A stretch of 30,173 nucleotides of DNA from Pseudomonadota bacterium (GCA_023390415.1 JAEWCW010000193.1:1-30173), one strand, 5' to 3'; shown: positions 21,661 to 29,666, counted from the stretch's first letter. Notes: generated from the sequence alone by a model not told the origin. Program-made: numbers and translations.

Positions 21661-23981
21661 AGGAAAATCTCCGCAGCAGCCTCGACCACCGCGTCGGCGT
21701 CGAGCCGATATTCGCGGTAGAGGTCCGTCAGGTTCCCGGTCTGGCCGAACCGTTCCACTCCGAGCGGTGCCACCCGCTGCCCCCGGACTCCGCCAAGCCA
21801 GGAAAGCGAGGCCGGCGCTGCGTCGATCAAGGTGACGATGCCCGCCGTCGGCGACAGCGGCGCGAGCAGCTTCTCGACATGGCTGGGCGCGCCGGAATCG
21901 CCCTTCCAGCGCCCTGCCTGGCGCGCGGTCCAGCCGCGGTGGAGCAGGTCCGGCGAGGTCACCGCCAGCAGGCCGAGGCCGGGCACGTCGTCCTTCAGCG
22001 CCTCCCAGGCGGCGAGCGCCTCCGGCGCCAGCGCGCCCGAATAGACGATCGCAGCCTCCGCGCCCTCGCCCGGCTCGCGTAGCCAGTAGCCGCCCGCGAG
22101 CGCGCCAGCCTTCCAAGCGTCGTCGCTGCGTTCGACCTGAGCGATCGTCCGTGTGGAGAGGCGGAGATAGACGCTCTCCCCGTCCGGCGCCTGCAGCAGC
22201 CGGAAAGATTCCTCCATCATGACGGCGAGCTCATCCGCGAAGGCGGGCTCGTAATGGCGCAGGCCCGGCTGGCCGAGCGCGATCAAGGGTGGATTGATCG
22301 ACTGGTGGGCGCCGCCCTCTGGCCCGAGCGTCAGGCCGGACGGAGTCGCGACCAGCAGGAAGCGCGCGTCCTGGTAACAGGCGTAGTTGAGCGCATCGAG
22401 GCCACGCGCGATGAACGGATCGTAGACCGTCCCGATCGGCAGCAGCCGCTCGCCGAACAGGTCACCGGCCAGGCCCAGGGCGGCGAGCATCAGGAAGAGA
22501 TTGTTCTCGGCGATCCCGAGCTCGATATGCTGCCCCGCCGGGCGCCCCGCCCATTTCTGCGCCGACGGGATCTTCGCCGCCGCGAACACGTCGGCCAACT
22601 CCTGCCGGCGAAACAGGCCGCGCTGGTTCACGAAGCCGCCGAGATTGGTCGAAACGGTGACGTCGGGCGAGGTCGTCACGATCCGGTCGGCGACCGGCCC
22701 GCCCGCCTTGGCGAGATCGTTGAGAATCCGTCCGAACGCCGCCTGGGTGGACTGCTCGTCCCCGCCGGGGACCGGGATCGCCGGCACCGCCGCCTGGTTC
22801 CACGGGCGCGCGCGCTTCTCCCGCGCGATCCGGCTGCTCTCGGCCAGCGCCCGCGCCGCCGCCGCGGCATTGCCGCCGAGCCCGCCCCACGGCTCCCATT
22901 CCTGTCCCTCGGCGATCCCCATCGCCTCGCGCAGCGCGCCCACCTGCGCCGGGTTCATCAGCCCGGCATGATTGTCCTTATGGCCGGCGAAGGGCAGGCC
23001 GAAGCCCTTGATCGTATAGGCGATGAACAGGGTCGGCACATCGTCCTGCGCGGCGTCGAACGCCTGCGTCAGGCTCGCCATGTCGTGACCGGCGAGGTTG
23101 GTCATCAGCGCCGCCAGAGCCTCGTCGTCGCGCGCATTGAGGATCGGCTTCGTCTCCGGCGCCTCCTTCAGCAACCGCTCACGCCAGGCGGCGCCGCCGA
23201 GATAGGTGAGTGCGGCATAATCGGCGTTGGGCGCGGCATCGATCCACGCCTTCAGCGCCTCGCCGCCGGGCTCAGCGAAAGCGGCTTCCATCGCGGTCCC
23301 GTATTTCAGAGTCACCACCCGCCAGCCGCAGGCCGCGAAAATCTCGTCGAAGCGGCGGAACATCCGGTCCGCCGTGGTCGCGTCGAGGCTCTGGCGGTTA
23401 TAGTCGACGATCCACCAGCAATTGCGGATGTCGTGCTTGGCCGCCTCGATCAGGCATTCGTAGATATTGCCCTCGTCGAGCTCGGCATCGCCCATCAAAG
23501 CGACCATCCGCCCTGCCTCGCCCGGGTCCATCATGCCGTGCGCAATCAGGAAATCCTGGACCAGGCTGGCGAAGGCGGTGATCGCCACGCCGAGCCCGAC
23601 CGATCCGGTCGAGAAATCCACCGGGATCTGGTCCTTGGTCCGGCTCGGATAGGACTGCATGCCCTTGAAGCCGCGGAAATTCTCGAGCTGCTCGCGGGTC
23701 TGCGAACCGAGCAGGTAGTGGATGGCGTGGAGCACCGGCCCGGCATGGGGCTTCACCGCCACCTTGTCGTTCGGCCCGAGCGCGTGGAAGTAGAGCGCCG
23801 CCATGATCGCGGTCATGGAGGCGCAGCTCGCCTGGTGCCCGCCGACCTTCAGCCCGTCCGCGCTCTCGCGCAGATGGTTCGCATTGTGGATCGTCCAGGC
23901 GGAAAGCCAGCGCAGCCGCTCGTCGAGCGACCGGAGGGCATCGAGATCGGGCCCCGAGGGAGCGGAGGTCGTCTTAGGCAT
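21657..23981 (-). CDS. AceE-like homodimeric 2-oxoacid dehydrogenase E1 / transketolase-like protein
   Basis: ThDP-dependent enzyme of 774 residues with the layout of single-chain E1 (AceE) or transketolase. The N-terminal ThDP domain shows GGHQASCASM (His49), YFHALGPNDKVAVKPHAGP, GMQSYPSRTK, a G-D-A-E-L-D-E-G-N metal/ThDP motif followed by WWIVDYNRQSLD, and FGLPFAGHKDNHAGLM. The pyrimidine domain has IELGIAENN and GLTLGPEGGAHQSI. Compared with E. coli AceE (about 887 residues), roughly 60 residues are missing before the GGH motif, the part known in AceE for binding its E2. It lies 20 bp downstream of the branched-chain E2 gene and probably in the same operon. It may be a second E1 with its own substrate, or a stand-alone ketolase. 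Confidence 0.8.
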   Translation of the reverse strand: MPKTTSAPSGPDLDALRSLDERLRWLSAWTIHNANHLRESADGLKVGGHQASCASMTAIMAALYFHALGPNDKVAVKPHAGPVLHAIHYLLGSQTREQLENFRGFKGMQSYPSRTKDQIPVDFSTGSVGLGVAITAFASLVQDFLIAHGMMDPGEAGRMVALMGDAELDEGNIYECLIEAAKHDIRNCWWIVDYNRQSLDATTADRMFRRFDEIFAACGWRVVTLKYGTAMEAAFAEPGGEALKAWIDAAPNADYAALTYLGGAAWRERLLKEAPETKPILNARDDEALAALMTNLAGHDMASLTQAFDAAQDDVPTLFIAYTIKGFGLPFAGHKDNHAGLMNPAQVGALREAMGIAEGQEWEPWGGLGGNAAAAARALAESSRIAREKRARPWNQAAVPAIPVPGGDEQSTQAAFGRILNDLAKAGGPVADRIVTTSPDVTVSTNLGGFVNQRGLFRRQELADVFAAAKIPSAQKWAGRPAGQHIELGIAENNLFLMLAALGLAGDLFGERLLPIGTVYDPFIARGLDALNYACYQDARFLLVATPSGLTLGPEGGAHQSINPPLIALGQPGLRHYEPAFADELAVMMEESFRLLQAPDGESVYLRLSTRTIAQVERSDDAWKAGALAGGYWLREPGEGAEAAIVYSGALAPEALAAWEALKDDVPGLGLLAVTSPDLLHRGWTARQAGRWKGDSGAPSHVEKLLAPLSPTAGIVTLIDAAPASLSWLGGVRGQRVAPLGVERFGQTGNLTDLYREYRLDADAVVEAAAEIFL

Positions 23982-24001
23982 GGCGTCTGCCGATCGCTCG
24001 G

Positions 24002-25417
24002 CTAGGCCGAGAGCAGTTTCAGCGGGTTCTCGATCAGCTTCTTGAGGTCCTGGAGGAAGCTCGCGGCGTCCCAGCCGTCGACCACTCGGTGGTCGCAGCT
24101 GAGCGAGAGGTTCATCCGCTTGCGGATCTCGAGCTCGCCGTCGACCGGCACGACCTTCTCCTCGACCTTGTTGACCGCGACGATCGCGACCTCGGGCCGG
24201 TTGATCACCGGGGTCGAGGTGATTCCGCCCATCGGGCCAAGGCTGGAGATGGTGAAGGTCGAACCCGAAAGCTCATCGCGCGCGGCCTTGCCGGTGCGGG
24301 CGGCCTCCGAGAGGCGCAGGATCTCGCGGGCGATGTCCCAGATTCCGAGCCGCTCGGCGTTGCGGATCACCGGCACCATCAGCCCGTTGGGGGTCTGCGT
24401 CGCCATGCCCATGTGGACCGAACCGGAGCGGGTGATGAGCTGGGCGTCGTCGTCGTAGAGCGCGTTGATCTGCGGATAATCGCCGAGCGTGCGCGCGAGC
24501 GCGGTGATCAGGAACGGCAGAAGGGTGAGCTTGGGGTTGCCCCCGCGATCGGCGTTCATCATCGCGCGAGTCTGCTCGAGATTGGTGACGTCGAACTCCT
24601 CGACGAGCGTGAAATGCGGGATCCGGCGCTTCGCCTCCTGCATATTCTCGGCGATCTTGCGGCGCAGGCCGACGACCTTGACGGTCTCGTCCGCGCGCGC
24701 GGCACCGCGGCCGCGCGAGGCGCCGCCGCCCTGGTAGAGCAAATAGGCGTCGAGATCGGCATGGCGGATCCGGTCGCCGGCGAACTTCACCTGGCCAAGG
24801 TCGATGCCGAGGTCGCGGGCGCGGGCCCGGACGGCCGGCGAGGCTTGGACCCGGGCAGAGGATTCGTTCGTGCCGAGCGAAGTCGAGGCGCGCTTCTCCG
24901 ACTCAGCGGGGCGCCCCTCGACTTCGCTCGGGACGAACGAGGTATCGGGGGCTTGCGCTGTGGGCGAGTTGGAGCGCCATTCGCCCTGGCGGCGGTCGGC
25001 GTCGTCGCGCGGCTCGGCACGGCGGTCGGCGCCGGTGCGGCGCTCGCCGGTTTCGCGGCGCTCATTGGCCTCGACGTCGGTCGAGGGCACCGCCTCCTCC
25101 AGCGCCGCGGTGGGCTCGACCATGCCGTCGGCGAGCGGAACCTCCTTTTCGGAGGCCGCGGCAGCGCTCGCGGCCCCTTCGGTCTCGATCACAACCAGGA
25201 CCGAGCCGATCGCGATCTGGTCGCCGACCTCGCCGGCAACCTCGAGCACGGTCCCGGCGACCGGGCTCTCCATCTCGACCGTGGCCTTGTCGGTCATCAT
25301 GTCGGCGAGCTGCTGGTCCTCCTCGACGCGGTCGCCGATCTTTACGTGCCAGGCGACGATCTCGGCCTCGGCGATCCCTTCGCCGATGTCCGGCAGCTTG
25401 AATTCGAAGCGGGCCAC
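24002..25417 (-). CDS. bkdB: Branched-chain 2-oxoacid dehydrogenase E2 (dihydrolipoyl acyltransferase) with a palindromic-repeat insert in the linker
   Basis: E2 core protein of 471 residues. The lipoyl domain (1-80) has lipoyl-lysine Lys44 in MTDKATVEMES. A long linker (81-189) follows. The peripheral-subunit-binding domain (about 191-226, SPAVRARARDLGIDL ... RIRHADLDAYL) holds E1 or E3. The acyltransferase domain (245-471) ends with the catalytic SCDHRVVDGWDAASFL. It transfers the acyl group from E1 to CoA, giving isobutyryl-CoA, isovaleryl-CoA or 2-methylbutyryl-CoA. The linker is unusual: residues 119-148 are Arg/Asp/Glu-rich instead of the usual Ala/Pro type, and residues 160-185 are the translation of a 79-bp palindromic element, in frame. 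The gene lies 1 bp after E1 beta. No E3 gene is in the window. Confidence 0.93.
   Translation of the reverse strand: MARFEFKLPDIGEGIAEAEIVAWHVKIGDRVEEDQQLADMMTDKATVEMESPVAGTVLEVAGEVGDQIAIGSVLVVIETEGAASAAAASEKEVPLADGMVEPTAALEEAVPSTDVEANERRETGERRTGADRRAEPRDDADRRQGEWRSNSPTAQAPDTSFVPSEVEGRPAESEKRASTSLGTNESSARVQASPAVRARARDLGIDLGQVKFAGDRIRHADLDAYLLYQGGGASRGRGAARADETVKVVGLRRKIAENMQEAKRRIPHFTLVEEFDVTNLEQTRAMMNADRGGNPKLTLLPFLITALARTLGDYPQINALYDDDAQLITRSGSVHMGMATQTPNGLMVPVIRNAERLGIWDIAREILRLSEAARTGKAARDELSGSTFTISSLGPMGGITSTPVINRPEVAIVAVNKVEEKVVPVDGELEIRKRMNLSLSCDHRVVDGWDAASFLQDLKKLIENPLKLLSA
24863..24941. repeat. 79-bp palindromic repeat element inserted in frame in the E2 gene
   Basis: Two 31-base arms (24863-24893 and 24911-24941) are reverse complements at 28 of 31 positions around a 17-base loop. 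The core arm sequence CCGAGCGAAGTCGAGG is perfect in both arms. On the coding strand it encodes residues 160-185 of E2, beginning SFVPSEVEG and ending STSLGTNE. The opposite strand in the matching frame gives almost the same peptide (SFVPSEVEA ... STSLGTNE). I recall this peptide and DNA signature as an abundant dispersed repeat of sphingomonad genomes. I see no second copy in this window. Confidence 0.85.
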
Positions 25418-25418
25418 G

Positions 25419-26435
25419 TCAGTTCTCCACTGCTTGCCTGAGCGCCGGGCCGAGCCGCGCCGGCCCCGGGAAATAGGTCCATTCCATCGAATGGGGGTAA
25501 GGCGTGTCGTATCCGGTCACGCGGGTGACCGGGGCCTCGAGATGATAGAAGCAGCGCTCCTGGACGAGGCTCGCAAGCTCGGCGCCGAAGCCGGCGGTAC
25601 GCGTCGCCTCGTGGATGATCACGCAGCGGCCGGTCTTCTTCACGGAAGCCTCGATCGTCTCGATGTCGACGGGGACGATGGTGCGCAGGTCGATCACCTC
25701 GGCGTCGATCCCTTCGGCCTCGGCCGTCGCGAGGGCGACATGGACCATCGTGCCGTAGGCGAGCACGGTCACCGCCTCCCCTTCGCGCGCGATCGCGGCC
25801 TTGCCGATCGGGACGGTGTAATGGCCCTCCGGCACCTCGGCGAGAGCGGGATGCTTGGACCAGGGCGTCACCGGCCGGTCGTGATAGCCGTCGAAGGGGC
25901 CGTTATAGATGCGCTTGGGCTCGAAGAAGAGCACCGGGTCCGGATCCTCGATCGCCGCGATCAGGAGTCCCTTGGCGTCGTAGGGATTGGACGGGATGAC
26001 CGTCTTGATCCCGGGCATGTGCGCGAAGAAGGCCTCGGGCGACTGCGAATGGGTCTGGCCGCCGAAGATTCCGCCGCCATAGGGGCTGCGGATCACCATC
26101 GGCATCGGCCATTCGCCGGCAGTGCGGTAGCGCATGCGCCCGGCCTCGGAGAAGATCTGGTCGAAACCGGGAAAGATGTAGTCGGCGAACTGGATCTCGG
26201 CGACGGGCTTCAGGCCATAGGCGGCCATGCCAATCGCTGTGGCGACGATCCCGCCCTCGGCGATCGGCGCGTCGAACACGCGGCTCGTGCCATATTTCTT
26301 CTGCAAGCCCGCGGTGACCCGGAAGACGCCCCCGAAATAGCCGACGTCCTCGCCAAGGACGACGATGTCCTCGTCGCGGCCCATCATCACGTCATGGGCG
26401 CTGTTCAGCGCCTCGATCATGTTCATCACGCTCAT
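25419..26435 (-). CDS. bkdA2: Branched-chain 2-oxoacid dehydrogenase E1 component, beta subunit
   Basis: Subunit of 338 residues of the alpha2beta2 E1 that decarboxylates 2-oxoisovalerate, 2-oxoisocaproate and 2-oxo-3-methylvalerate. It shows VVLGEDVGYFGGVFRVT, RVFDAPIAEGGIVATAIGMAAYGLKPVAE (key features: the D-A-P-I-A-E-G-G turn), SPYGGGIFGGQTHSQSPEAFFAHMPGIKTV and PVTRVTGYDTPYPHSMEW. The YDTPYPH ending is typical of the branched-chain enzyme, whereas pyruvate dehydrogenase beta subunits have a different end. Its start overlaps the alpha-subunit stop by 4 bp (ATGA), and E2 follows 1 bp after its stop, so the three are co-translated. Confidence 0.94.
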   Translation of the reverse strand: MSVMNMIEALNSAHDVMMGRDEDIVVLGEDVGYFGGVFRVTAGLQKKYGTSRVFDAPIAEGGIVATAIGMAAYGLKPVAEIQFADYIFPGFDQIFSEAGRMRYRTAGEWPMPMVIRSPYGGGIFGGQTHSQSPEAFFAHMPGIKTVIPSNPYDAKGLLIAAIEDPDPVLFFEPKRIYNGPFDGYHDRPVTPWSKHPALAEVPEGHYTVPIGKAAIAREGEAVTVLAYGTMVHVALATAEAEGIDAEVIDLRTIVPVDIETIEASVKKTGRCVIIHEATRTAGFGAELASLVQERCFYHLEAPVTRVTGYDTPYPHSMEWTYFPGPARLGPALRQAVEN

Positions 26436-27703
26436 TTGCCTCGCGCCTCCGCTTCGGCAAGCGCAGCGTCGCGCTGCTCGCGAAGGTGCCAGGGCATCTC
26501 CTCGAACACGTCCTCGAACATGGACGAGATATCCTCATAATGGCCGCTGCCGAGCGTGCCCTGCGCCTCGGCCTCGCGCTGCGCGGCGCGGACCTCGGCC
26601 GAGAGCTGCTCCTGGAGCGCCGAATCGCGCGCATCGTCCCACTCGCCGAGCGCGACGAGATGCTGGCGAAGGCGCGCGATCGGATCGCCGAGCGGCCAGG
26701 CAGCGCCGGCATTTTGCGGGCGGTAGGCGGTCGGGTCGTCGGAGGTCGAATGGCCTTCGACCCGGTAGGTGAAGAGCTCGATCAGGGTCGGCCCGAGATT
26801 GGCCCGCGCCCGGTCCGCCGCCCAGGCAGTGGCGGCATAGACGGCGAGCGGATCATTGCCGTCGACGCGGAGGCCGGCGATCCCATAGCCGACCGCGCGC
26901 GCCGCGAAGGTGGTGAGATCGCCGCCCGCGATCCCCGAGAAGGTCGAGATCGCCCACTGGTTGTTGACGACCTTGAGGATCACCGGCGCGCGATAGACTC
27001 CGGCGAAGGTGCAGGCATTGTGGAAATCGCCCTCCGCGGTTGCGCCGTCGCCGATCCAGGCCGCCGCGATCCGGCTGTCGCCCTTGATCGCCGAAGCCAT
27101 CGCCCAGCCCACCGCCTGCGGCACCTGGGTGGCGAGATTGCCCGAGATCGAGAAGAAGCCGTGCGCCTTGTCCGAATACATGATCGGGAGCTGGCGGCCC
27201 TTCAGCGGATCGCCCTTGTTCGAATAGACCTGGCACATCATCGTCACGAGCGGATAGTCGCGCGCGACGAGCAGCCCCTGCTGGCGATAGGTCGGAAAGA
27301 GCATGTCGTCGCGGTGGAGCGCATGGGCCGCGGCGACCGCCACCGCCTCCTCGCCCGTGCACTTCATGTAGAAGCTGGTCTTCCCCTGGCGCTGGGCGCG
27401 GTACATGCGGTCGTCGTAGGTGCGCACCATCATCATGTCGCGCAGCATGCGGCGCAGCATTTCGGGATCGAGCTTGGGATCCCAGGGGCCGACCGCCCGC
27501 CCCTCATCGTCGAGCACGCGGACCAGGCCGTAGACCAGATCGTGCGTCTCGGCGGCGGGCACGGCGCTGTCAGGCCGGCGGGTGCTTCCCGCAGCCGGAA
27601 TCTCGATATGGCTGAAATCGACCGCGTCGCCGGGCCGCGCGAGCGGCTCGGGCACATGGAGGGAGAGCGCCGGGCGGTTCGGGCGCTTCGTTGCCTTGTT
27701 CAT
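26432..27703 (-). CDS. bkdA1: Branched-chain 2-oxoacid dehydrogenase E1 component, alpha subunit
   Basis: Alpha subunit of 423 residues that carries ThDP. The ThDP motif runs from WIGDGATAEGDFHNA to VVNNQWAIST, and the phosphorylation-loop sequence YRVEGHSTSDDPTAYRP (about 326-342) is the mark of branched-chain rather than pyruvate E1. KCTGEEAVAVAAAHAL and FPTYRQQGLLVARDYPL lie in the substrate channel region. An N-terminal extension of about 60 residues before the core is normal for the bacterial family. The ATG at 27703 is the first codon of the operon; GGGAAGAGG precedes it closely. The frame is open far upstream, but that part is Pro/Arg-rich and overlaps a divergent gene, so it is not coding. 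Confidence 0.94.
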   Translation of the reverse strand: MNKATKRPNRPALSLHVPEPLARPGDAVDFSHIEIPAAGSTRRPDSAVPAAETHDLVYGLVRVLDDEGRAVGPWDPKLDPEMLRRMLRDMMMVRTYDDRMYRAQRQGKTSFYMKCTGEEAVAVAAAHALHRDDMLFPTYRQQGLLVARDYPLVTMMCQVYSNKGDPLKGRQLPIMYSDKAHGFFSISGNLATQVPQAVGWAMASAIKGDSRIAAAWIGDGATAEGDFHNACTFAGVYRAPVILKVVNNQWAISTFSGIAGGDLTTFAARAVGYGIAGLRVDGNDPLAVYAATAWAADRARANLGPTLIELFTYRVEGHSTSDDPTAYRPQNAGAAWPLGDPIARLRQHLVALGEWDDARDSALQEQLSAEVRAAQREAEAQGTLGSGHYEDISSMFEDVFEEMPWHLREQRDAALAEAEARGK

Positions 27704-27810
27704 CCTCTTCCCGTCTTCATCAGCCCCTCCGCGCCCGCCGTTAGCGGCGATCCGCCCCCTTGTGAAGCTGCGGCCGGCGCGGCAGCAAGGTGCCAGAGGA
27801 GCCATGAAAG

Positions 27811-28302
27811 ATGAAGAATAGCCGCCTTGCCTTGGCGCTGAGCGCCGCCGCCGCCCTTGCCGCCTGCGCCACCGCGGCGCCCCGACCGGAGCCCGCTTTC
27901 TACGTGATGCGCCATCTCCAGAAGGCGGCGGGGACCGATCCGGCGCTGACCGAGGAGGGACAAAGGTGCGCGGCCCGGCTGGCGGAGGAGCTGGCCGATT
28001 CGGGGATCGGCGCCGTCTATGCGAGCGCCACGCGGCGGGCGCAGGAGACGGCTGCGCCGACAGCGCGGCGGCTGGGCGTGACCGCTTCCTCATACGATCC
28101 GCGCGACACGCCCGGAATGATCGCCCGGGTCCGGGCCGAGCCGGGAAGCGTGCTTGTCGTCGGCCATTCGAACACGGTCCCGGACATCGTCGAGAGCCTT
28201 GGCGGCGCCCGCCCGGCCGACCTCGCAGAGGACCGATATGGCGAGGTCTGGCGGGTTGCGCGGCCCTCGGGGGCGGTAACCGTCCGCCGCATCGCCTGCT
28301 GA
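27811..28302 (+). CDS. Histidine-phosphatase (SixA/phosphoglycerate-mutase-like) lipoprotein
   Basis: Protein of 163 residues with a lipoprotein signal (SAAAALAAC, Cys19). The branch-1 histidine phosphatase domain has the catalytic Arg34-His35 in YVMRHLQKAAG, LTEEGQRCAARLA, the YASATRRAQETA helix, and the second catalytic histidine His119 in VVGHSNTVPD. It is small, like SixA, but carries a lipid anchor, so it should act in the periplasm on an unknown phosphorylated substrate. The ATG at 27811 is 10 bases from GAGGAG. A second ATG at 27804, out of frame and closer to that site, would make only a five-codon peptide. It is divergent from bkdA1 across 107 bp and convergent with the Psp operon with a 4-bp gap. 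Confidence 0.85.
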   Translation: MKNSRLALALSAAAALAACATAAPRPEPAFYVMRHLQKAAGTDPALTEEGQRCAARLAEELADSGIGAVYASATRRAQETAAPTARRLGVTASSYDPRDTPGMIARVRAEPGSVLVVGHSNTVPDIVESLGGARPADLAEDRYGEVWRVARPSGAVTVRRIAC

Positions 28303-28306
28303 GCTC

Positions 28307-28546
28307 TCAGAGGTCGACGCAGGAGGCGATCGCCTCGAGCTTGCGGATCCGCTCCTTGAGATCGGCGATCTCGATCCGCTCCATCGCCGGAGCGCGGCCG
28401 TCCTGGCCGGCGCCGCGGTGACCCGCAATCTCGAGCCGCTTCAGGTCCAGCCAGCCCTGCCAGCCCTTGAGCGCCGCGTAGGCGGCGATGCTCAGCCCGG
28501 CGAGGCCGAAGCCTGCCATTGCGGCAGTTGCCATCAGTTCGTTCAT
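28307..28546 (-). CDS. Small PspB-like membrane protein, last gene of the psp operon
   Basis: Protein of 79 residues with one N-terminal membrane helix (about 5-27, MATAAMAGFGLAGLSIAAYAAL), then a basic stretch and a C-terminal helix with heptad-like spacing (IEIADLKERIRKLEAIAS). This layout (one membrane helix then a short coiled coil ending in R-x-x-LE-x-I) resembles PspB, which with PspC senses inner-membrane damage and recruits PspA. Sequence identity is too low to name it with certainty. The ATG at 28546 has GGGAGGGA upstream. It follows pspC by 32 bp. Confidence 0.62.
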   Translation of the reverse strand: MNELMATAAMAGFGLAGLSIAAYAALKGWQGWLDLKRLEIAGHRGAGQDGRAPAMERIEIADLKERIRKLEAIASCVDL

Positions 28547-28578
28547 CTCGTCCCTCCCTTATCTTCTCGCCCCGGTGC

Positions 28579-28905
28579 TCAGCGCAGGTCTTCGATCTCG
28601 CGCGCCAGGCGGTCGTTGGTGGCGGTGTAGGTCTCGATCTCGGCAAGGCGGCGCTCGCGGTCGCTGGAGCGATAGTCGAGGCCGCCGCCATGGTCGGCGC
28701 CGCGGCCACGCACACGGTGCAGCTTCTTGTTGCCGATGACGCCGAGCGCGACATAGGCGATCACCGTCCACGGCCAGCCGCCAACCAGGGTCGCGACGAC
28801 GAAGCCGATCCGCACGATCGTCGCGTCGATTCCCGTCATGTTGGCAAGCCCGGCGCAGACGCCCATCAATTTGGCTTCGCTGCGATCCACCGCGAAAGTC
28901 TTCAT
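28579..28905 (-). CDS. pspC: Phage shock protein C
   Basis: Inner-membrane protein of 108 residues with a PspC domain at residues 1-62 (KLMGVCAGLANMTGIDATIVRIGFVVATL, key features GVCAGLA and VRIGFV). It contains one long hydrophobic region (WPWTVIAYVALGVIG), followed by a Gly/His/Arg linker and a C-terminal helix LAEIETYTATNDRLAREIEDL that may be a coiled coil. In the Psp system PspC senses envelope stress and releases PspF from PspA. The ATG at 28905 has GGGAGGAA seven bases upstream; an in-frame ATG at 28926 is less well placed. It lies 32 bp after pspA. Confidence 0.88.
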   Translation of the reverse strand: MKTFAVDRSEAKLMGVCAGLANMTGIDATIVRIGFVVATLVGGWPWTVIAYVALGVIGNKKLHRVRGRGADHGGGLDYRSSDRERRLAEIETYTATNDRLAREIEDLR

Positions 28906-28937
28906 TTCGAAATTCCTCCCTTTCATCCGTTCAGCGG

Positions 28938-29606
28938 TCAGGCGGCCTCGCGGCGCCCGGCCTTCATCCGCTCGAGCTCGGCGTCGATCTTCTCGGCGTT
29001 GCGAAGCTCGGCAATCTCTTCGGCGAGGCTCTTGGGCGGCGCCGCGAGAAGCAGCGCCTCCGCCTCGCCCTCGGCCTGGTCGGCGCTGCGCTCGAGCCGG
29101 TCGAAATCGGCGAAGGCGGCGTCGACCCGCGGGCCGGCATACATTTCGCGCATCCTGCGCTGGTTGTGGGCGGTCTCGATCCGGCTCGAGATCGCGCTCT
29201 GCCGGGCCCGCGCCTCGCGCAGCTTGTTCTGGAGCTTGGCGATGTCGGCTTCCGAAGCGCGCAGGGTCTCGCCGATCGCGGCGACCTCCGCCTCGATCCG
29301 CTCGGCCATGTCGGCGACCTTCTCGCGCTCGACCAGAGCGGCCCGGGCGAGATCCTCGCGGTCCTTCGAGAGGGCGAGCTCGGCCTTGTCGGTCCAGCTC
29401 AGCCGAAGCTCCTCGAGCCGCGCGACCTGGCGCCGCATCTCCTTCTGGTCGGCGATCGAACGGGCGGCGGAGGCGCGGACCTCGACCAGGGTCTCTTCCA
29501 TCTCGAGGATGATCACCCGGATCGTCTGCGCCGGGTCTTCCGACTGCGACAGCAGGTCGGTGACGTTGGCGGCGATGATGTCGCGGGTGCGAGAAAAGAT
29601 ACCCAT
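28938..29606 (-). CDS. pspA: Phage shock protein A (PspA/IM30)
   Basis: Peripheral membrane protein of 222 residues, the same length as E. coli PspA. It starts MGIFSRTRDIIAANVTDLLS, an amphipathic helix that binds stressed membranes, followed by DPAQTIRVIILEMEETL and long helices forming the ESCRT-III-like coiled-coil rod. The C-terminal part (PPKSLAEEIAELRNAEKIDAELERMK, shown here by its KSLAEEIAEL core) matches the family. PspA supports membrane integrity and inhibits the activator PspF. The ATG at 29606 follows AGGAGC with five-base spacing. It is second in the operon after a 44-residue exported peptide and is preceded by a hairpin. Confidence 0.93.
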   Translation of the reverse strand: MGIFSRTRDIIAANVTDLLSQSEDPAQTIRVIILEMEETLVEVRASAARSIADQKEMRRQVARLEELRLSWTDKAELALSKDREDLARAALVEREKVADMAERIEAEVAAIGETLRASEADIAKLQNKLREARARQSAISSRIETAHNQRRMREMYAGPRVDAAFADFDRLERSADQAEGEAEALLLAAPPKSLAEEIAELRNAEKIDAELERMKAGRREAA

Positions 29607-29666
29607 GTCTTGCTCCTGAAGCGGTTGCCGGCCTGTGGTCGCTCGACCGCCGGCCTCTCGTTCGCC

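Noticed and set aside
22254..24005. 583-codon open frame on the plus strand
   Set aside because: Opposite to the AceE-like gene, whose ThDP motifs make it the real coding strand.
24804..26540. 578-codon open frame on the plus strand containing SFVPSEVEA ... STSLGTNE
   Set aside because: Antisense to E2 and E1 beta. The repeat peptide appears on this strand only because the DNA element is palindromic.
26486..27814. 442-codon open frame on the plus strand
   Set aside because: Antisense shadow of the E1 alpha gene.
27804..27821. Five-codon frame (MKDEE) overlapping the start of the histidine-phosphatase gene
   Set aside because: It is better spaced from GAGGAG than the real start, so a leader role crossed my mind, but such a short frame is easily expected by chance and there is no other support.
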